Shown one piece after another: positions 1 to 8,224 of a DNA stretch of 47,028 nt (positions are counted from its first letter, which is position 1; each line of letters starts with the position of its first letter). The notes under the pieces were generated by a model. It made no database searches, had not been told where the DNA came from, and worked only from the letters and a program-made list of their open reading frames with translations. The position numbers and the translations under genes are program-made. Source of the DNA: Phycisphaerales bacterium (lineage in GTDB: Bacteria > Planctomycetota > Phycisphaerae > Phycisphaerales > UBA1924); assembly GCA_020853815.1 (NCBI GenBank), contig JADYYE010000014.1:1-47028 (forward strand), given 5' to 3'.

Positions 1-14
1 GGCAATGGGCAATA

Positions 15-111
15 GGAACCTCTGAACAATTCGAGTTCAGCCGCGAGGTCCGCTTCCAGTGGGCTGAAAAACCGCCTCGGAGAGGCGGGCCACCAAATAC
101 TCAGAGGTTCC
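15..111. repeat. 97-bp inverted-repeat element with inner hairpin (MITE-like or REP-like)
   Basis: The ends are a perfect 11-bp inverted repeat, GGAACCTCTGA at 15-25 and TCAGAGGTTCC at 101-111. Inside is a second perfect hairpin, CCGCCTC-GGA-GAGGCGG, at 72-88. AATA stands directly outside both ends (11-14 and 112-115), like a short target duplication, but the flanks are low-complexity GGGCAAT-type sequence, so that match could be chance. No gene lies in 1-159. It could be a non-autonomous element, a dispersed structured repeat, or a terminator for the lipase gene that ends at 160. Confidence 0.45.
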
Positions 112-159
112 AATAGGGAATGGGCAATGGGAAGACGCGCCACTTGAAGTGAAACCGAG

Positions 160-1359
160 CTAGATTCCCGCACCCGGATACGGCAGATCGGCGGGCTTTG
201 CGATCGCGGGGTCCCAGTGCTTGCGGATCGCGGCGTCGGTGATCGCGTAGCCCCAGTTGATGAGGCGTTCCTGGAGCGTGTCGGGCAGGGCGTCGAGGCG
301 CGTCGGGATGCGGGCGAGCTCTTGCGTGCGCTCGAACGGTGCGGGGAACGCGTCGGAAAGTCCGTAGTTTGCGATGTCGCTGCGGACGCTCCAGAACGCG
401 CCGGCGCGGCGATGATCAGCGTCGGTCGATGTGAAGGCGTCGAGCAACTGACGTTTTCGCAGGCTGCGGACCTGGTTGTCGACGAGGTCGAGCACGCGTT
501 TGCTGTGGCTGGCCCAGTTTTCGGCGGGGTCCCCGTCGGCCTGCATCTGTCCGCCGGCATCGCTGACGAGGAGCGTTCGGCAGCGTTTGAGCGCGGTCTC
601 CAGCGCGAGGTTGTCGTAGACGCCGCCGTCGGTAAGGACCATGCGGGTGGTGAAGGGCGGGCGCTGCAGGCCGCGGCCCGAGTTCGGCTCAAAGTCGCTC
701 TCTTTGAACTTCAGCGTGACGGGCGAGAGCACGGGCGGGAACGCGGACGACGCGCCGACGGCGACGGCGAGTTCGGTGCGCGGCGAGGACACCTTGCCGA
801 CGCGCCAATCCCAGATGTAGGGCTTGCTGAAACGGACGAGCGAGCCGCTCTGCACGTTGGTGGCGTTAAAGATGAAGCGCGGCGAATCCGGCAGGCTCTG
901 CAATGTCGCGTTGCCGAAGAGCACCTTGCGATACTCCCGCGCGACCATGTCGCCCACGGTGACGCCGGGGAGGATCATGCCGATGAGGATCGACTCGGCG
1001 TCGACGTTGGTGGCGGCCATCCTGCGGAGCGGCGTGACGACATGCTGGATGAATGCGGCACGAGAGAATGCGCCCGCCGCGAGCTTGGGCCAAGAAAGGG
1101 CAAGCACGGCGCCGGTGATCGAGCCACCCGAAACGCAGGAGACGCGCGAGAGTTGGGCAAGGACGCCGGCGTCGTTGAGACGCCAGAGCGTGCCAACGTG
1201 GAAGATCATGGCGCGGTACCCGCCGCCCGAGAGGCAGAGGGCGATGGCGTCTTCGAGCTTTGAGTCGGCTTCTCCCGCGGCGTCACCGATCAGGCCGGCG
1301 TGCTCGGAGTCGATGCGGAGAGCGATATTCTCGTCAACGCGGGACGTGTCATTTGCCAT
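160..1359 (-). CDS. Patatin-like phospholipase / acyl hydrolase
   Basis: A 399-aa protein with the patatin fold signatures: a glycine-rich oxyanion loop GGGYRAM at about residues 45-51, the nucleophile elbow CVSGGS (Ser about 78, in an alpha helix in this family), and the catalytic Asp in LTDGGVYDN at about residue 244. Members hydrolyse acyl esters of phospholipids or other lipids with a Ser-Asp dyad. There is no clear signal peptide, so it is probably cytoplasmic or membrane-associated. An upstream ATG (1407) is open, but the ATG at 1359 has a GAGGAGG Shine-Dalgarno sequence 6-7 bases before it, so that start was chosen. It follows the rhamnose operon on the same strand after about 220 bp and is probably a separate unit. 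The substrate cannot be told from sequence. Confidence 0.85.
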   Translation of the reverse strand: MANDTSRVDENIALRIDSEHAGLIGDAAGEADSKLEDAIALCLSGGGYRAMIFHVGTLWRLNDAGVLAQLSRVSCVSGGSITGAVLALSWPKLAAGAFSRAAFIQHVVTPLRRMAATNVDAESILIGMILPGVTVGDMVAREYRKVLFGNATLQSLPDSPRFIFNATNVQSGSLVRFSKPYIWDWRVGKVSSPRTELAVAVGASSAFPPVLSPVTLKFKESDFEPNSGRGLQRPPFTTRMVLTDGGVYDNLALETALKRCRTLLVSDAGGQMQADGDPAENWASHSKRVLDLVDNQVRSLRKRQLLDAFTSTDADHRRAGAFWSVRSDIANYGLSDAFPAPFERTQELARIPTRLDALPDTLQERLINWGYAITDAAIRKHWDPAIAKPADLPYPGAGI

Positions 1360-1577
1360 GGCGGCCTCCTCGTGCAATGAGCATACCGATGGTGCCATGA
1401 CGTACAAGCTGATTCAATACACCTGCGACGCCCGTTCTCTCTTCGCGGCGGTTTGGCCTGAATCCCTCCGGCGCCGAATCGTGCAATCGCGGAGCGGAGG
1501 CCTCACAGGACGTGCGCATCGCTTCATTCGATGAGGGCAATCGCAGCGCCCGCAAGCCACTCGACCGGCTGCCCGCT

Positions 1578-3668
1578 TCAGAAATCGAACTGATCGATGT
1601 TACTCTTGTCGAATGTGAAGGGCGTGCCGAGCATCACGTTGTCGGCGACGACGTCCTTGGTTCCGAGCTTTCCAGCCTTGAGTTGCGATTGGCCCGGCTT
1701 CAGTTCGCCGCGGCAGATCGCGCTTGCGGCGTGGACCGCGAGGTACCCGAGGTCCATGGTGTTCCAGAGAACCACGCCGTCGGTGATGCCCTCCTTGACG
1801 AATCGCTTGTTGTCGTTGGGCAATCCGAGCCCGATGACCTTGACGTCCTTGCGACCGAGTTGCTTCACGGCCTCGGCGGCGCCGGGGACGCCCGGCGAGC
1901 AGATCGCCATGATGAGCTTCACATCGGGATTGGAGTTGAGAATCGACGTCGTGACTTCGAACGCCTTGCTCTGCTGATCGTCGCAGGGCTGCACTCCCGC
2001 GAGGATGATGTCGGGGTACTTCTCCTTCAGGCGAGCCTCGATGTGCTTGCGCCATTCGTTCTGGTTGGCGGCGGTGAGCGACGCCGTAACGATCGCGAAC
2101 TGGCCCTTGTTGTTGAGGAGGCGGGCGGCGTTGTCCATGAGCGTGTGGCCGATGCCCTGGGGCGTGGCCTGGTTGACGAAGAAGTCGCGGGCGTCGGGCT
2201 CAGCGTCGGCGTCCCAGGTCACGACCTTGATGCCGCGCGAGCGGGCCTTGCGCAGCACGCCGGAGAGGGCTTCGCGATTCTCGACCGAGACCGCGATGAC
2301 ATCCACGCCGCGGGTGATCCATGCGTCGACGACCTCGCTCTGCTTGGCGGGATCGGTTTCGGTCGGGCCGTCCCAGATCAGGTCAATACCGAGTTCCTTG
2401 GCCGCCTCTTCCGCCCCTTTTCGGCAGGCGATGAAGTACGCGTTGCCCTTGCTCTTGGGCATCATGGCGACGGTGAGTGGCTTGCGCGCGGGCTCGGGCG
2501 TTGGATCCGCGGCGCGAGCAGGCGGATTCGGCGCGGCCCTTGTTTCCGAGGCGTGCTCGCGCGCTCCGTGGAACGATCGGGCGAGCATCCAATTACTTCC
2601 CGCGACCAGCCCGGCCGCTACGAGGATCACGATGCACAACGCCGCCAACTGTGAATTCTTCATATCAAGCTCCGAGCCATCGGCGCACGCGGGCGCGCCG
2701 GATTCCGCTTGTTTTCCGGCACGATCCGCGGCCATGCTCGCCAAGAGCACGCCGCCGGTCAAGACACCGGCCAGTTCCGCCGGGCCGTCGGCCAGGCGCA
2801 CGCCGTTCTGCAATACCGCGATGGTGAAAAGGCCAAGGAGCGTGCCCGCGATGCTCCCCCGTCCGCCGGCGATGGACGTGCCGCCGAGGACGACGGCGGT
2901 GATCGCCGAGAGTTCGTAGCCGCTTCCCGCATCGGCCTTGGCCTGTCCGATGTGGGCAACGTAGACGATGGACGCGACGCCCGCCGCCACGCCGCTGAGC
3001 GTGTATGCGAGCGTGAGCGACCGCTCGACGTCCACGCATGCGTGTCGTGCGGCGGATTCCGAGAAACCGATCATGGTCCAGGTGCGGCCCGCGATCGCGC
3101 GGTGAACCAGCAGCCAGAACAAGATGGCGGCGACGATGAGGATTGGGAGTTGCGTGGGAAGTACGCCGCCGAGATATCCCTGACCGAGCGAGAGGAACCA
3201 ATCGGGAAAGCCGGTGACGGTGTCGACGCCGCGGGTGATGGCCTCGGCGCTTCCGCGGAAGAGCCAGAGGGTGCCGAGGGTGACGATGAGAGGCGGGATC
3301 TTGGCGCGCGTGACGAGCGTGGCGTTGAGAAGCCCGCCGAGGCCGCCGACAGCGACGCCCGCGCAGGAAGCGAGCCAGAGCGGCCATCCGGCGTCGCGCC
3401 AAAGAAGGCCGATCACGACGGCGGAGAGCGCCATGAGCGCGCCGACCGAAAGATCGATGCCGCCCGTCATGATGACGGGCGTGAGAGCGAGCGAGAGCAG
3501 GCCGAGTTCGACCGAAAGACGCCCGATTTCGAGGGCGTTCTGGGCTGTGAAGAAGTTCGTGCCGATCACGCCAAAGAACGCCACGAGGAGCGCAAGTGCG
3601 ATCGCCAGGAGCAGGCTGCGCGGGGCGGCGGTGGTCAAGGCTCGCGTGCTGGTGGCGGGGCTGCTCAT
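1578..3668 (-). CDS. Sugar ABC transporter permease fused to its substrate-binding protein (rhamnose type)
   Basis: One uninterrupted 696-codon frame holds two subunits that are normally separate. Residues 1-335 are a hydrophobic permease of the ribose/rhamnose/AI-2 class (GGIDLSVGALMALSAV, then AITAVVLGGTSIAGGRGSI near its end). From residue 336 (MKNSQLAALC) come one membrane helix, a Pro/Ala-rich linker and a periplasmic sugar-binding domain (KGNAYFIACRKGAEEAAKEL, then VDAWITRGVDVIAVS) to the C terminus. The start at 3668 overlaps the previous permease by ATGA. The internal ATG at 2663 has GGAG six bases upstream, so a free, membrane-anchored binding protein could also be made from the same message. 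It is the last gene of the operon. Assignment to rhamnose rests on the neighbours (family RhaQ plus RhaS); the fusion itself is seen directly. Confidence 0.85.
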   Translation of the reverse strand: MSSPATSTRALTTAAPRSLLLAIALALLVAFFGVIGTNFFTAQNALEIGRLSVELGLLSLALTPVIMTGGIDLSVGALMALSAVVIGLLWRDAGWPLWLASCAGVAVGGLGGLLNATLVTRAKIPPLIVTLGTLWLFRGSAEAITRGVDTVTGFPDWFLSLGQGYLGGVLPTQLPILIVAAILFWLLVHRAIAGRTWTMIGFSESAARHACVDVERSLTLAYTLSGVAAGVASIVYVAHIGQAKADAGSGYELSAITAVVLGGTSIAGGRGSIAGTLLGLFTIAVLQNGVRLADGPAELAGVLTGGVLLASMAADRAGKQAESGAPACADGSELDMKNSQLAALCIVILVAAGLVAGSNWMLARSFHGAREHASETRAAPNPPARAADPTPEPARKPLTVAMMPKSKGNAYFIACRKGAEEAAKELGIDLIWDGPTETDPAKQSEVVDAWITRGVDVIAVSVENREALSGVLRKARSRGIKVVTWDADAEPDARDFFVNQATPQGIGHTLMDNAARLLNNKGQFAIVTASLTAANQNEWRKHIEARLKEKYPDIILAGVQPCDDQQSKAFEVTTSILNSNPDVKLIMAICSPGVPGAAEAVKQLGRKDVKVIGLGLPNDNKRFVKEGITDGVVLWNTMDLGYLAVHAASAICRGELKPGQSQLKAGKLGTKDVVADNVMLGTPFTFDKSNIDQFDF

Positions 3669-4597
3669 GCGCGGGCCCTCCGCGCCGAAACGTCTGCGCC
3701 AACCGCGAGCAGGATGATGAGCCCCTGGATCACGCGCTCCCACTGAGGTTGCACTCCCAGGAAGACGAGCGCGGGCCCAATGATTGACAGCAGGACCACG
3801 CCGAGGAGCACACCGAGCATCGAGGCACGGCCGCCCGAGACGGCGGCGCCGCCGACAACCGCGGCCGCGATCGCGCGGAGTTCCAGCCCCGCTCCCGCGC
3901 CGGGATCGATGTCGGCGAATCGGACCGAGCCGAGGACAGCGGCGAGGGCGGCGGTGATGCCGCTAAGAACGAACACGCCGACGATGACACGCGTTGGACG
4001 AAGACCGAGGAGACGCGCGGCTTCGGGATTGGAGCCGACGAGGAACACATCGCGACCCGGATGCGTGTAGCGTGCGGTCAGTGCGATCGCGCCCCAGAGC
4101 GTCAGCGCGGCGGCGACAACGGTGATCTGTCCGCCGGTCTGCGAAAGACCGAACCACTGGAACCCCGCGGGAAGATTGTGAACGAATTCGCCCTCTCGCC
4201 ACCAGCGGAGCAGCTCGCGCCAGATGACCATGGTGCCGAGCGTGGCGACGATTGCCGGGAGTTTGGCGACGCCGACGAGAAGCCCATTCGCCAGGCCGAG
4301 TGCGGCGCCGAGGAGGACCGCGGCGATGATGGCCAGCGGGATCGGCACGCCCGCGGTCGTCATCATGCCGGCGCCGACGGCGCAGAGGCTGAACTGCGAG
4401 CCGATCGAGACATCGATCTGACGCGTGACGATCACCAGAGTCGCGCCGATCGCGGCGACGAGGAGCGGGGCCGCGCCGACCACGATAGAGAGCACGTTCG
4501 CCAAATCGAAGAAGCTAGGGGCACGCCAGGCCAGGAGCGCCAGGAGCACGCCGATCGCACCGAGGAGCGCGAGCGTTCTGGCCCATGTGGAGCTCAT
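3665..4597 (-). CDS. rhaP: Sugar ABC transporter permease (RhaP type)
   Basis: A 310-aa integral membrane protein with about eight to nine hydrophobic segments, of the ribose/rhamnose permease family. Family marks are RQIDVSIGSQFSLCAV in the first third, LPAIVATLGTMVIWREL, and the conserved late segment AIAAAVVGGAAVSGGRAS, the equivalent of the EAA-type contact with the ATPase. It would pair with the permease half of the downstream fusion protein to form the channel for rhamnose uptake. ATG at 4597 overlaps the ATPase stop, and its own stop overlaps the next ATG (ATGA both times), so translation is probably coupled. The specificity is inferred from the isomerase, kinase and aldolase genes in the same operon. 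Confidence 0.9.
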   Translation of the reverse strand: MSSTWARTLALLGAIGVLLALLAWRAPSFFDLANVLSIVVGAAPLLVAAIGATLVIVTRQIDVSIGSQFSLCAVGAGMMTTAGVPIPLAIIAAVLLGAALGLANGLLVGVAKLPAIVATLGTMVIWRELLRWWREGEFVHNLPAGFQWFGLSQTGGQITVVAAALTLWGAIALTARYTHPGRDVFLVGSNPEAARLLGLRPTRVIVGVFVLSGITAALAAVLGSVRFADIDPGAGAGLELRAIAAAVVGGAAVSGGRASMLGVLLGVVLLSIIGPALVFLGVQPQWERVIQGLIILLAVGADVSARRARA

Positions 4598-6180
4598 GCC
4601 TCGCCCCCCACCGCGAGGGACATGACACGCTGGGGCGTTGCATCGCCATGGTCGAGCACTTCGACCAGGCGGCCCGCACGCATCACGCCGACGCGGTCGC
4701 TCATCGCAAGCACCTCGCCGAGATCGGACGAGATCATGAGCACGCCGGCGCCGGCGTTCGCCATCTCGCGGATGATGCGATGAATCTCGGCCTTGGCGGC
4801 GACATCGACACCCTGCGTCGGTTCGTCGAGGATCAAGATGCGTGGCTTTGCGGCGGCCCGCTGCGCGATCGCGACCTTCTGCTGATTCCCGCCCGACAAG
4901 GAGGAGACGATCGCGTCCGCGGCCGGTGGGCGCACGTCGAATCGCGCGATCGAGTCCGAAGCGGCGGCACGCTCTCGCGAACGATCGATCAGCCCGAGCA
5001 GCGTTGAGACGCGATCCGTGCCCGACATCGTTGCGGCGTTGACGTTTTCGATGACCGTCATGTCGCCGATCACGCCGTCGCGGCGGCGGTCTTCGGGCAG
5101 ATAGCCGATCCCGAGCCTGGCGGCGTCGATCGGCGAACGCACCCGGCGGACACGGCCTTCGATGAGCACTTCGCCGCGGTCGGCGGGGTCGTGCCCAGTG
5201 ATGGCGCGTGCCAGCTCGGTTCGCCCCGAGCCGACAAGGCCCGCGATGCCCAGGACTTCGCCCGCGCGGATCGCCAGCGAGACATCACAAGCGCCGGACG
5301 CGGAACACGAAAGGCCCTTTAGCTCCAGGAGCGGCGGATCGCTCGCTGGTCGCTGCGATTCAGCACTCGCGAGCGCGTTCTCGCCGAAGCCTGCTGGAGC
5401 GGCACTTGCTTGCACGGCCCTTCGACCATTCGCTGATGCAATTGCGGGTGCCGCGTACTCCCGGCCGACCATGAGCGAAACGATTGCGTCGCGCGAGAGC
5501 TCGTTCATCGCGCGCGTCGCGACGTGTTGCCCATCTCGCAGCACGGTGATGCGATCGGCGATCGCGGGGAGCTCTTCGAGGCGGTGCGAGATGTAGACGA
5601 TGGCCGCGTTCTGCTGCTTGAGCTTGCGGATCAGATCGAAGAGACGCTGCGCGTCGTCAACGCCCAGGCCCGCGGTCGGCTCGTCGAACAGGATGATCGA
5701 CGCGTCGCCCGCGAGCGCCCGAGCGATTTCGACGAGCTGCTGCTGAGCGAAGGAGAGTCGCCAGGCCTCGGTCTCGGGCTCGATCCGCGCGCCGATGCGC
5801 TCGAGCACGTCCTTGGCCTTGCGTCGGCGTTCCGCGTGGTCGATGAGGCCCGCGGGCCGCCTCGTTTCCCAACCCAGCGCGATATTCTCCGCGACCGAGA
5901 CGTGCGGGAAGAGCGACGGGTGCTGGTGGATGACGGCGATGCCCATCGCGCGCATGGCGGCCGGGGTTGGATCGCTGACGATCCGGCCGCGAACGCGAAG
6001 TTCGCCCGCGTCGGCGTGGATGGCGCCGGCGACGATATTGATGAGCGTCGATTTGCCCGCGCCGTTCTCTCCCACCAGGGCGTGGGCCTCGCCGGGTTGA
6101 ACATCGAGCGAGACATCCCGCAGGGCGCGCACCCCACCGAAGGACTTGGAGACGCGAGAAAGGCTGAGCGCGTGGGGCAC
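4594..6180 (-). CDS. rhaT: Sugar ABC transporter ATP-binding protein with two ABC domains (RhaT type)
   Basis: A 528-aa ATPase of the double-domain sugar importer class (RbsA/MglA/RhaT). The first domain has Walker A GENGAGKST at about residues 37-45, a signature-like LSFAQQQ, and Walker B IILFDEPTAGLG. The second has a degenerate Walker A (GLVGSGRTEL), the signature LSGGNQQK and Walker B ILILDEPTQGVDV. The asymmetry, with one degenerate site, is usual for this class. Between the domains is a longer Ala-rich linker (about residues 245-290), poorly conserved in appearance. The start codon is GTG at 6180 with AGGAG six bases upstream. It powers import through the two permease parts encoded downstream. 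Confidence 0.92.
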   Translation of the reverse strand: MPHALSLSRVSKSFGGVRALRDVSLDVQPGEAHALVGENGAGKSTLINIVAGAIHADAGELRVRGRIVSDPTPAAMRAMGIAVIHQHPSLFPHVSVAENIALGWETRRPAGLIDHAERRRKAKDVLERIGARIEPETEAWRLSFAQQQLVEIARALAGDASIILFDEPTAGLGVDDAQRLFDLIRKLKQQNAAIVYISHRLEELPAIADRITVLRDGQHVATRAMNELSRDAIVSLMVGREYAAPAIASANGRRAVQASAAPAGFGENALASAESQRPASDPPLLELKGLSCSASGACDVSLAIRAGEVLGIAGLVGSGRTELARAITGHDPADRGEVLIEGRVRRVRSPIDAARLGIGYLPEDRRRDGVIGDMTVIENVNAATMSGTDRVSTLLGLIDRSRERAAASDSIARFDVRPPAADAIVSSLSGGNQQKVAIAQRAAAKPRILILDEPTQGVDVAAKAEIHRIIREMANAGAGVLMISSDLGEVLAMSDRVGVMRAGRLVEVLDHGDATPQRVMSLAVGGEA

Positions 6181-6206
6181 GGGGTCTCCTGCAACGAGTT
6201 CGCAGC

Positions 6207-7457
6207 TTACCCGCGCCGCGAAAGCTCGTCGCGTTCATAGCGCCTCACCTCGGCGAGCCACGAGGCTTCGCCGGGCACGCCGCTCCGGCGGCAATGCTCT
6301 TCCCAGAGCACGCCGTAGGGCAACAACCGCGCGGACTCCTGCAGGGCGAGCCGCTCCGTGTAGTCTCCGGCGGACTCCGCGGCGCTCAGCTTCGCGCGCG
6401 GCGAGAGCAGCGCGATCAGGATCGCCTTGAGCAGCGAGCGGGCGCCGATCGCCCACGCCGCCACGCGATTGATACTGGCGTCGAAGTAATCGAGCCCGAA
6501 CCGAATCCGTTCGCCGGCGCGGACGCCTTCGGTCGCGATCTCGCGGAGGTCGTCGGTCAGCGTGACGACGTGGTCGCTGTCCCAGCGCACGCCCCGCGAG
6601 ACATGGAGCAGGATGCCGTCGACCCAAGGCAGGGCGGCGGATATTTTATCGGCGATTCCCTCGGTGGGGTGGTAGTGCCCGGCGTCGAGGCAGAGCATGA
6701 TCTTTCGTGCGGCGGCATAACCGAGATAGAACTCATGCGAGCCGACGACGAACGACTCGCTCCCGATGCCGAAGAGCTTGGGTTCGACGCAATCGCGGTG
6801 GATGGAGCGATCGATCGGCTCGGCGAAGACCGTATCGAGCGAAGAGACGAGGCGCTCGCGCGGCGCCCAGCGATCCGCGGGCGCGTCTTTCATGCCGTCG
6901 GGTATCCACACGTTGGTCACGCACGCGGAATCCAGCGCTCGACCGAAACTCGCGCCGATGCGCCGGCACGCTTTCCCGTGGTGGATCCAGAAATCGCGCA
7001 CGCCGGCGTCCGGGTGCGCGAGCGTCATGCCGCTGCTTGCGAGCTTGTGTGCGAAGTAGGTCGGGTTGAAGTCCAGGGCGATGCCGAGCTCACGGGCCCA
7101 GGCGATCCAGCGCGCGAAGTGCTCGGGCGCAACCGCATCGCGATCGATCTTCTTTCCTTCGGTTTCGGCGTAGATCGCGTGGAGGCTGAAGCGGTGTCGG
7201 CCCGGGATCAGGCTCATCGCCTTGGCGGCGTCCTTTCGCAGTTCGTCGGGAGTGCGTGCCGCGCCGGGATAGGAGCCGGTGACCGCGAGCCCGCCGCCGA
7301 GTGCCTCGCCGGCGTTCTCAAAGCCACGCACGTCGTCGCCCTGCCAGCAGTGGATGGAGACGGCGAACTTCGACATGGCGCGGAGGGCGGCCTCGGCGTC
7401 GACGCCCATCTCCGCGAACTCGGCGCAGGCGTCGGTGAATCGTGTCGGCGTGCTCAC
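6207..7457 (-). CDS. rhaA: L-rhamnose isomerase
   Basis: This cytoplasmic enzyme interconverts L-rhamnose and L-rhamnulose, the first catabolic step. The 416-aa length matches the E. coli-type enzyme (about 419 aa). Recognisable stretches are SIHCWQGDDVRGFE near residue 35, the metal-site region LDFNPTYFAHKL, IWIPDG-like NVWIPDGMKD, and CLDAGHYHPTEGIADKIS, which carries metal ligands. The GTG start at 7457 overlaps the aldolase stop (GTGA), and the ATPase gene follows after 26 bp. The match over the full length is strong and there is no sign of damage. Confidence 0.95.
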   Translation of the reverse strand: MSTPTRFTDACAEFAEMGVDAEAALRAMSKFAVSIHCWQGDDVRGFENAGEALGGGLAVTGSYPGAARTPDELRKDAAKAMSLIPGRHRFSLHAIYAETEGKKIDRDAVAPEHFARWIAWARELGIALDFNPTYFAHKLASSGMTLAHPDAGVRDFWIHHGKACRRIGASFGRALDSACVTNVWIPDGMKDAPADRWAPRERLVSSLDTVFAEPIDRSIHRDCVEPKLFGIGSESFVVGSHEFYLGYAAARKIMLCLDAGHYHPTEGIADKISAALPWVDGILLHVSRGVRWDSDHVVTLTDDLREIATEGVRAGERIRFGLDYFDASINRVAAWAIGARSLLKAILIALLSPRAKLSAAESAGDYTERLALQESARLLPYGVLWEEHCRRSGVPGEASWLAEVRRYERDELSRRG

Positions 7458-8224
7458 TTGGAAAGCTCCCGCTCGACCATGAGCTTTTTGCGATAGTCAA
7501 CGTCCGCGCGGGCGCCCATGCGCCGGACATCCGCGTCGCTCATGAAATTGAGCCCGCCCAGCATGGCGGCGGCGGTTCGTACTTTCGCGCTCTTTACGGC
7601 CATCAGCGTTATGTTCAGCACGTCGCGGGCGCTGGAGCCGGCCGCGATGAACCCGTGATTCTTCAGGTAGATCGCCCTCGGCGGCTGGTGGTACTTTTTC
7701 AGGTACTCGCGGGCCCCCTCGCGCACGGCGATTCCGAGCGGCACGCCGGGGTCGGCGTAGTCGATGAGCAACGACGCGGTCCCGAGCACAACGACTTCCT
7801 CAGGGAATACGCGACCGGCGAGCAACTCGCCGAAACGCAGCGAGCAGGTGATCGCGTTGATCGCCGAGGGATGCGTGTGCCCGACCCACGACACGCCGTC
7901 GAGTTCGAGCAACGCCGCGTGCATGGTTGCCTCGATCGAGGCGCGGGTCGCACGCCCGTCGTCGACTTTGGCGGCCCGCAGGCACTCAGCAATATCCGAG
8001 TCGCTGGAGCGCTCGTCGAGCAATCGCGTGATCGGCTCGCGTCGCAACCTCACCAGCTCGTTCTCGCTGAGCGTCGCCAGGGACGCGCCGCTGGCCTTGA
8101 TCCAGAACGCGCCGTCGTCGGCGCGGCACGATGCATTCCCCTCGCTCAGGATCGCAAGCTCAGGATCGCCCAGGGCCCGCGACAGCTCGACCAGGTCCGT
8201 GGGCGGCGTTGCCTCTTTCTTCAT
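7454..8224 (-). CDS. Class II aldolase/adducin family protein, probable second sugar-phosphate aldolase
   Basis: A 256-aa class II (zinc) aldolase-fold protein. The phosphate-binding loop appears as SEGNASCR (about residues 27-34), and two of the metal-binding histidines are in GHTHPS (about 115-120) with a third in KNHGF (about 188-192). This is the pattern of fuculose- and rhamnulose-1-phosphate aldolases and ribulose-5-phosphate epimerases. ATG at 8224 overlaps the rhamnulokinase stop and is preferred over the upstream ATG at 8302, which lies inside rhaB. The operon already encodes an aldolase domain in rhaEW, so this one may be a redundant RhaD, act on a related deoxysugar phosphate, or have another role. 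Family assignment is firm, substrate uncertain. Confidence 0.8.
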   Translation of the reverse strand: MKKEATPPTDLVELSRALGDPELAILSEGNASCRADDGAFWIKASGASLATLSENELVRLRREPITRLLDERSSDSDIAECLRAAKVDDGRATRASIEATMHAALLELDGVSWVGHTHPSAINAITCSLRFGELLAGRVFPEEVVVLGTASLLIDYADPGVPLGIAVREGAREYLKKYHQPPRAIYLKNHGFIAAGSSARDVLNITLMAVKSAKVRTAAAMLGGLNFMSDADVRRMGARADVDYRKKLMVERELSK

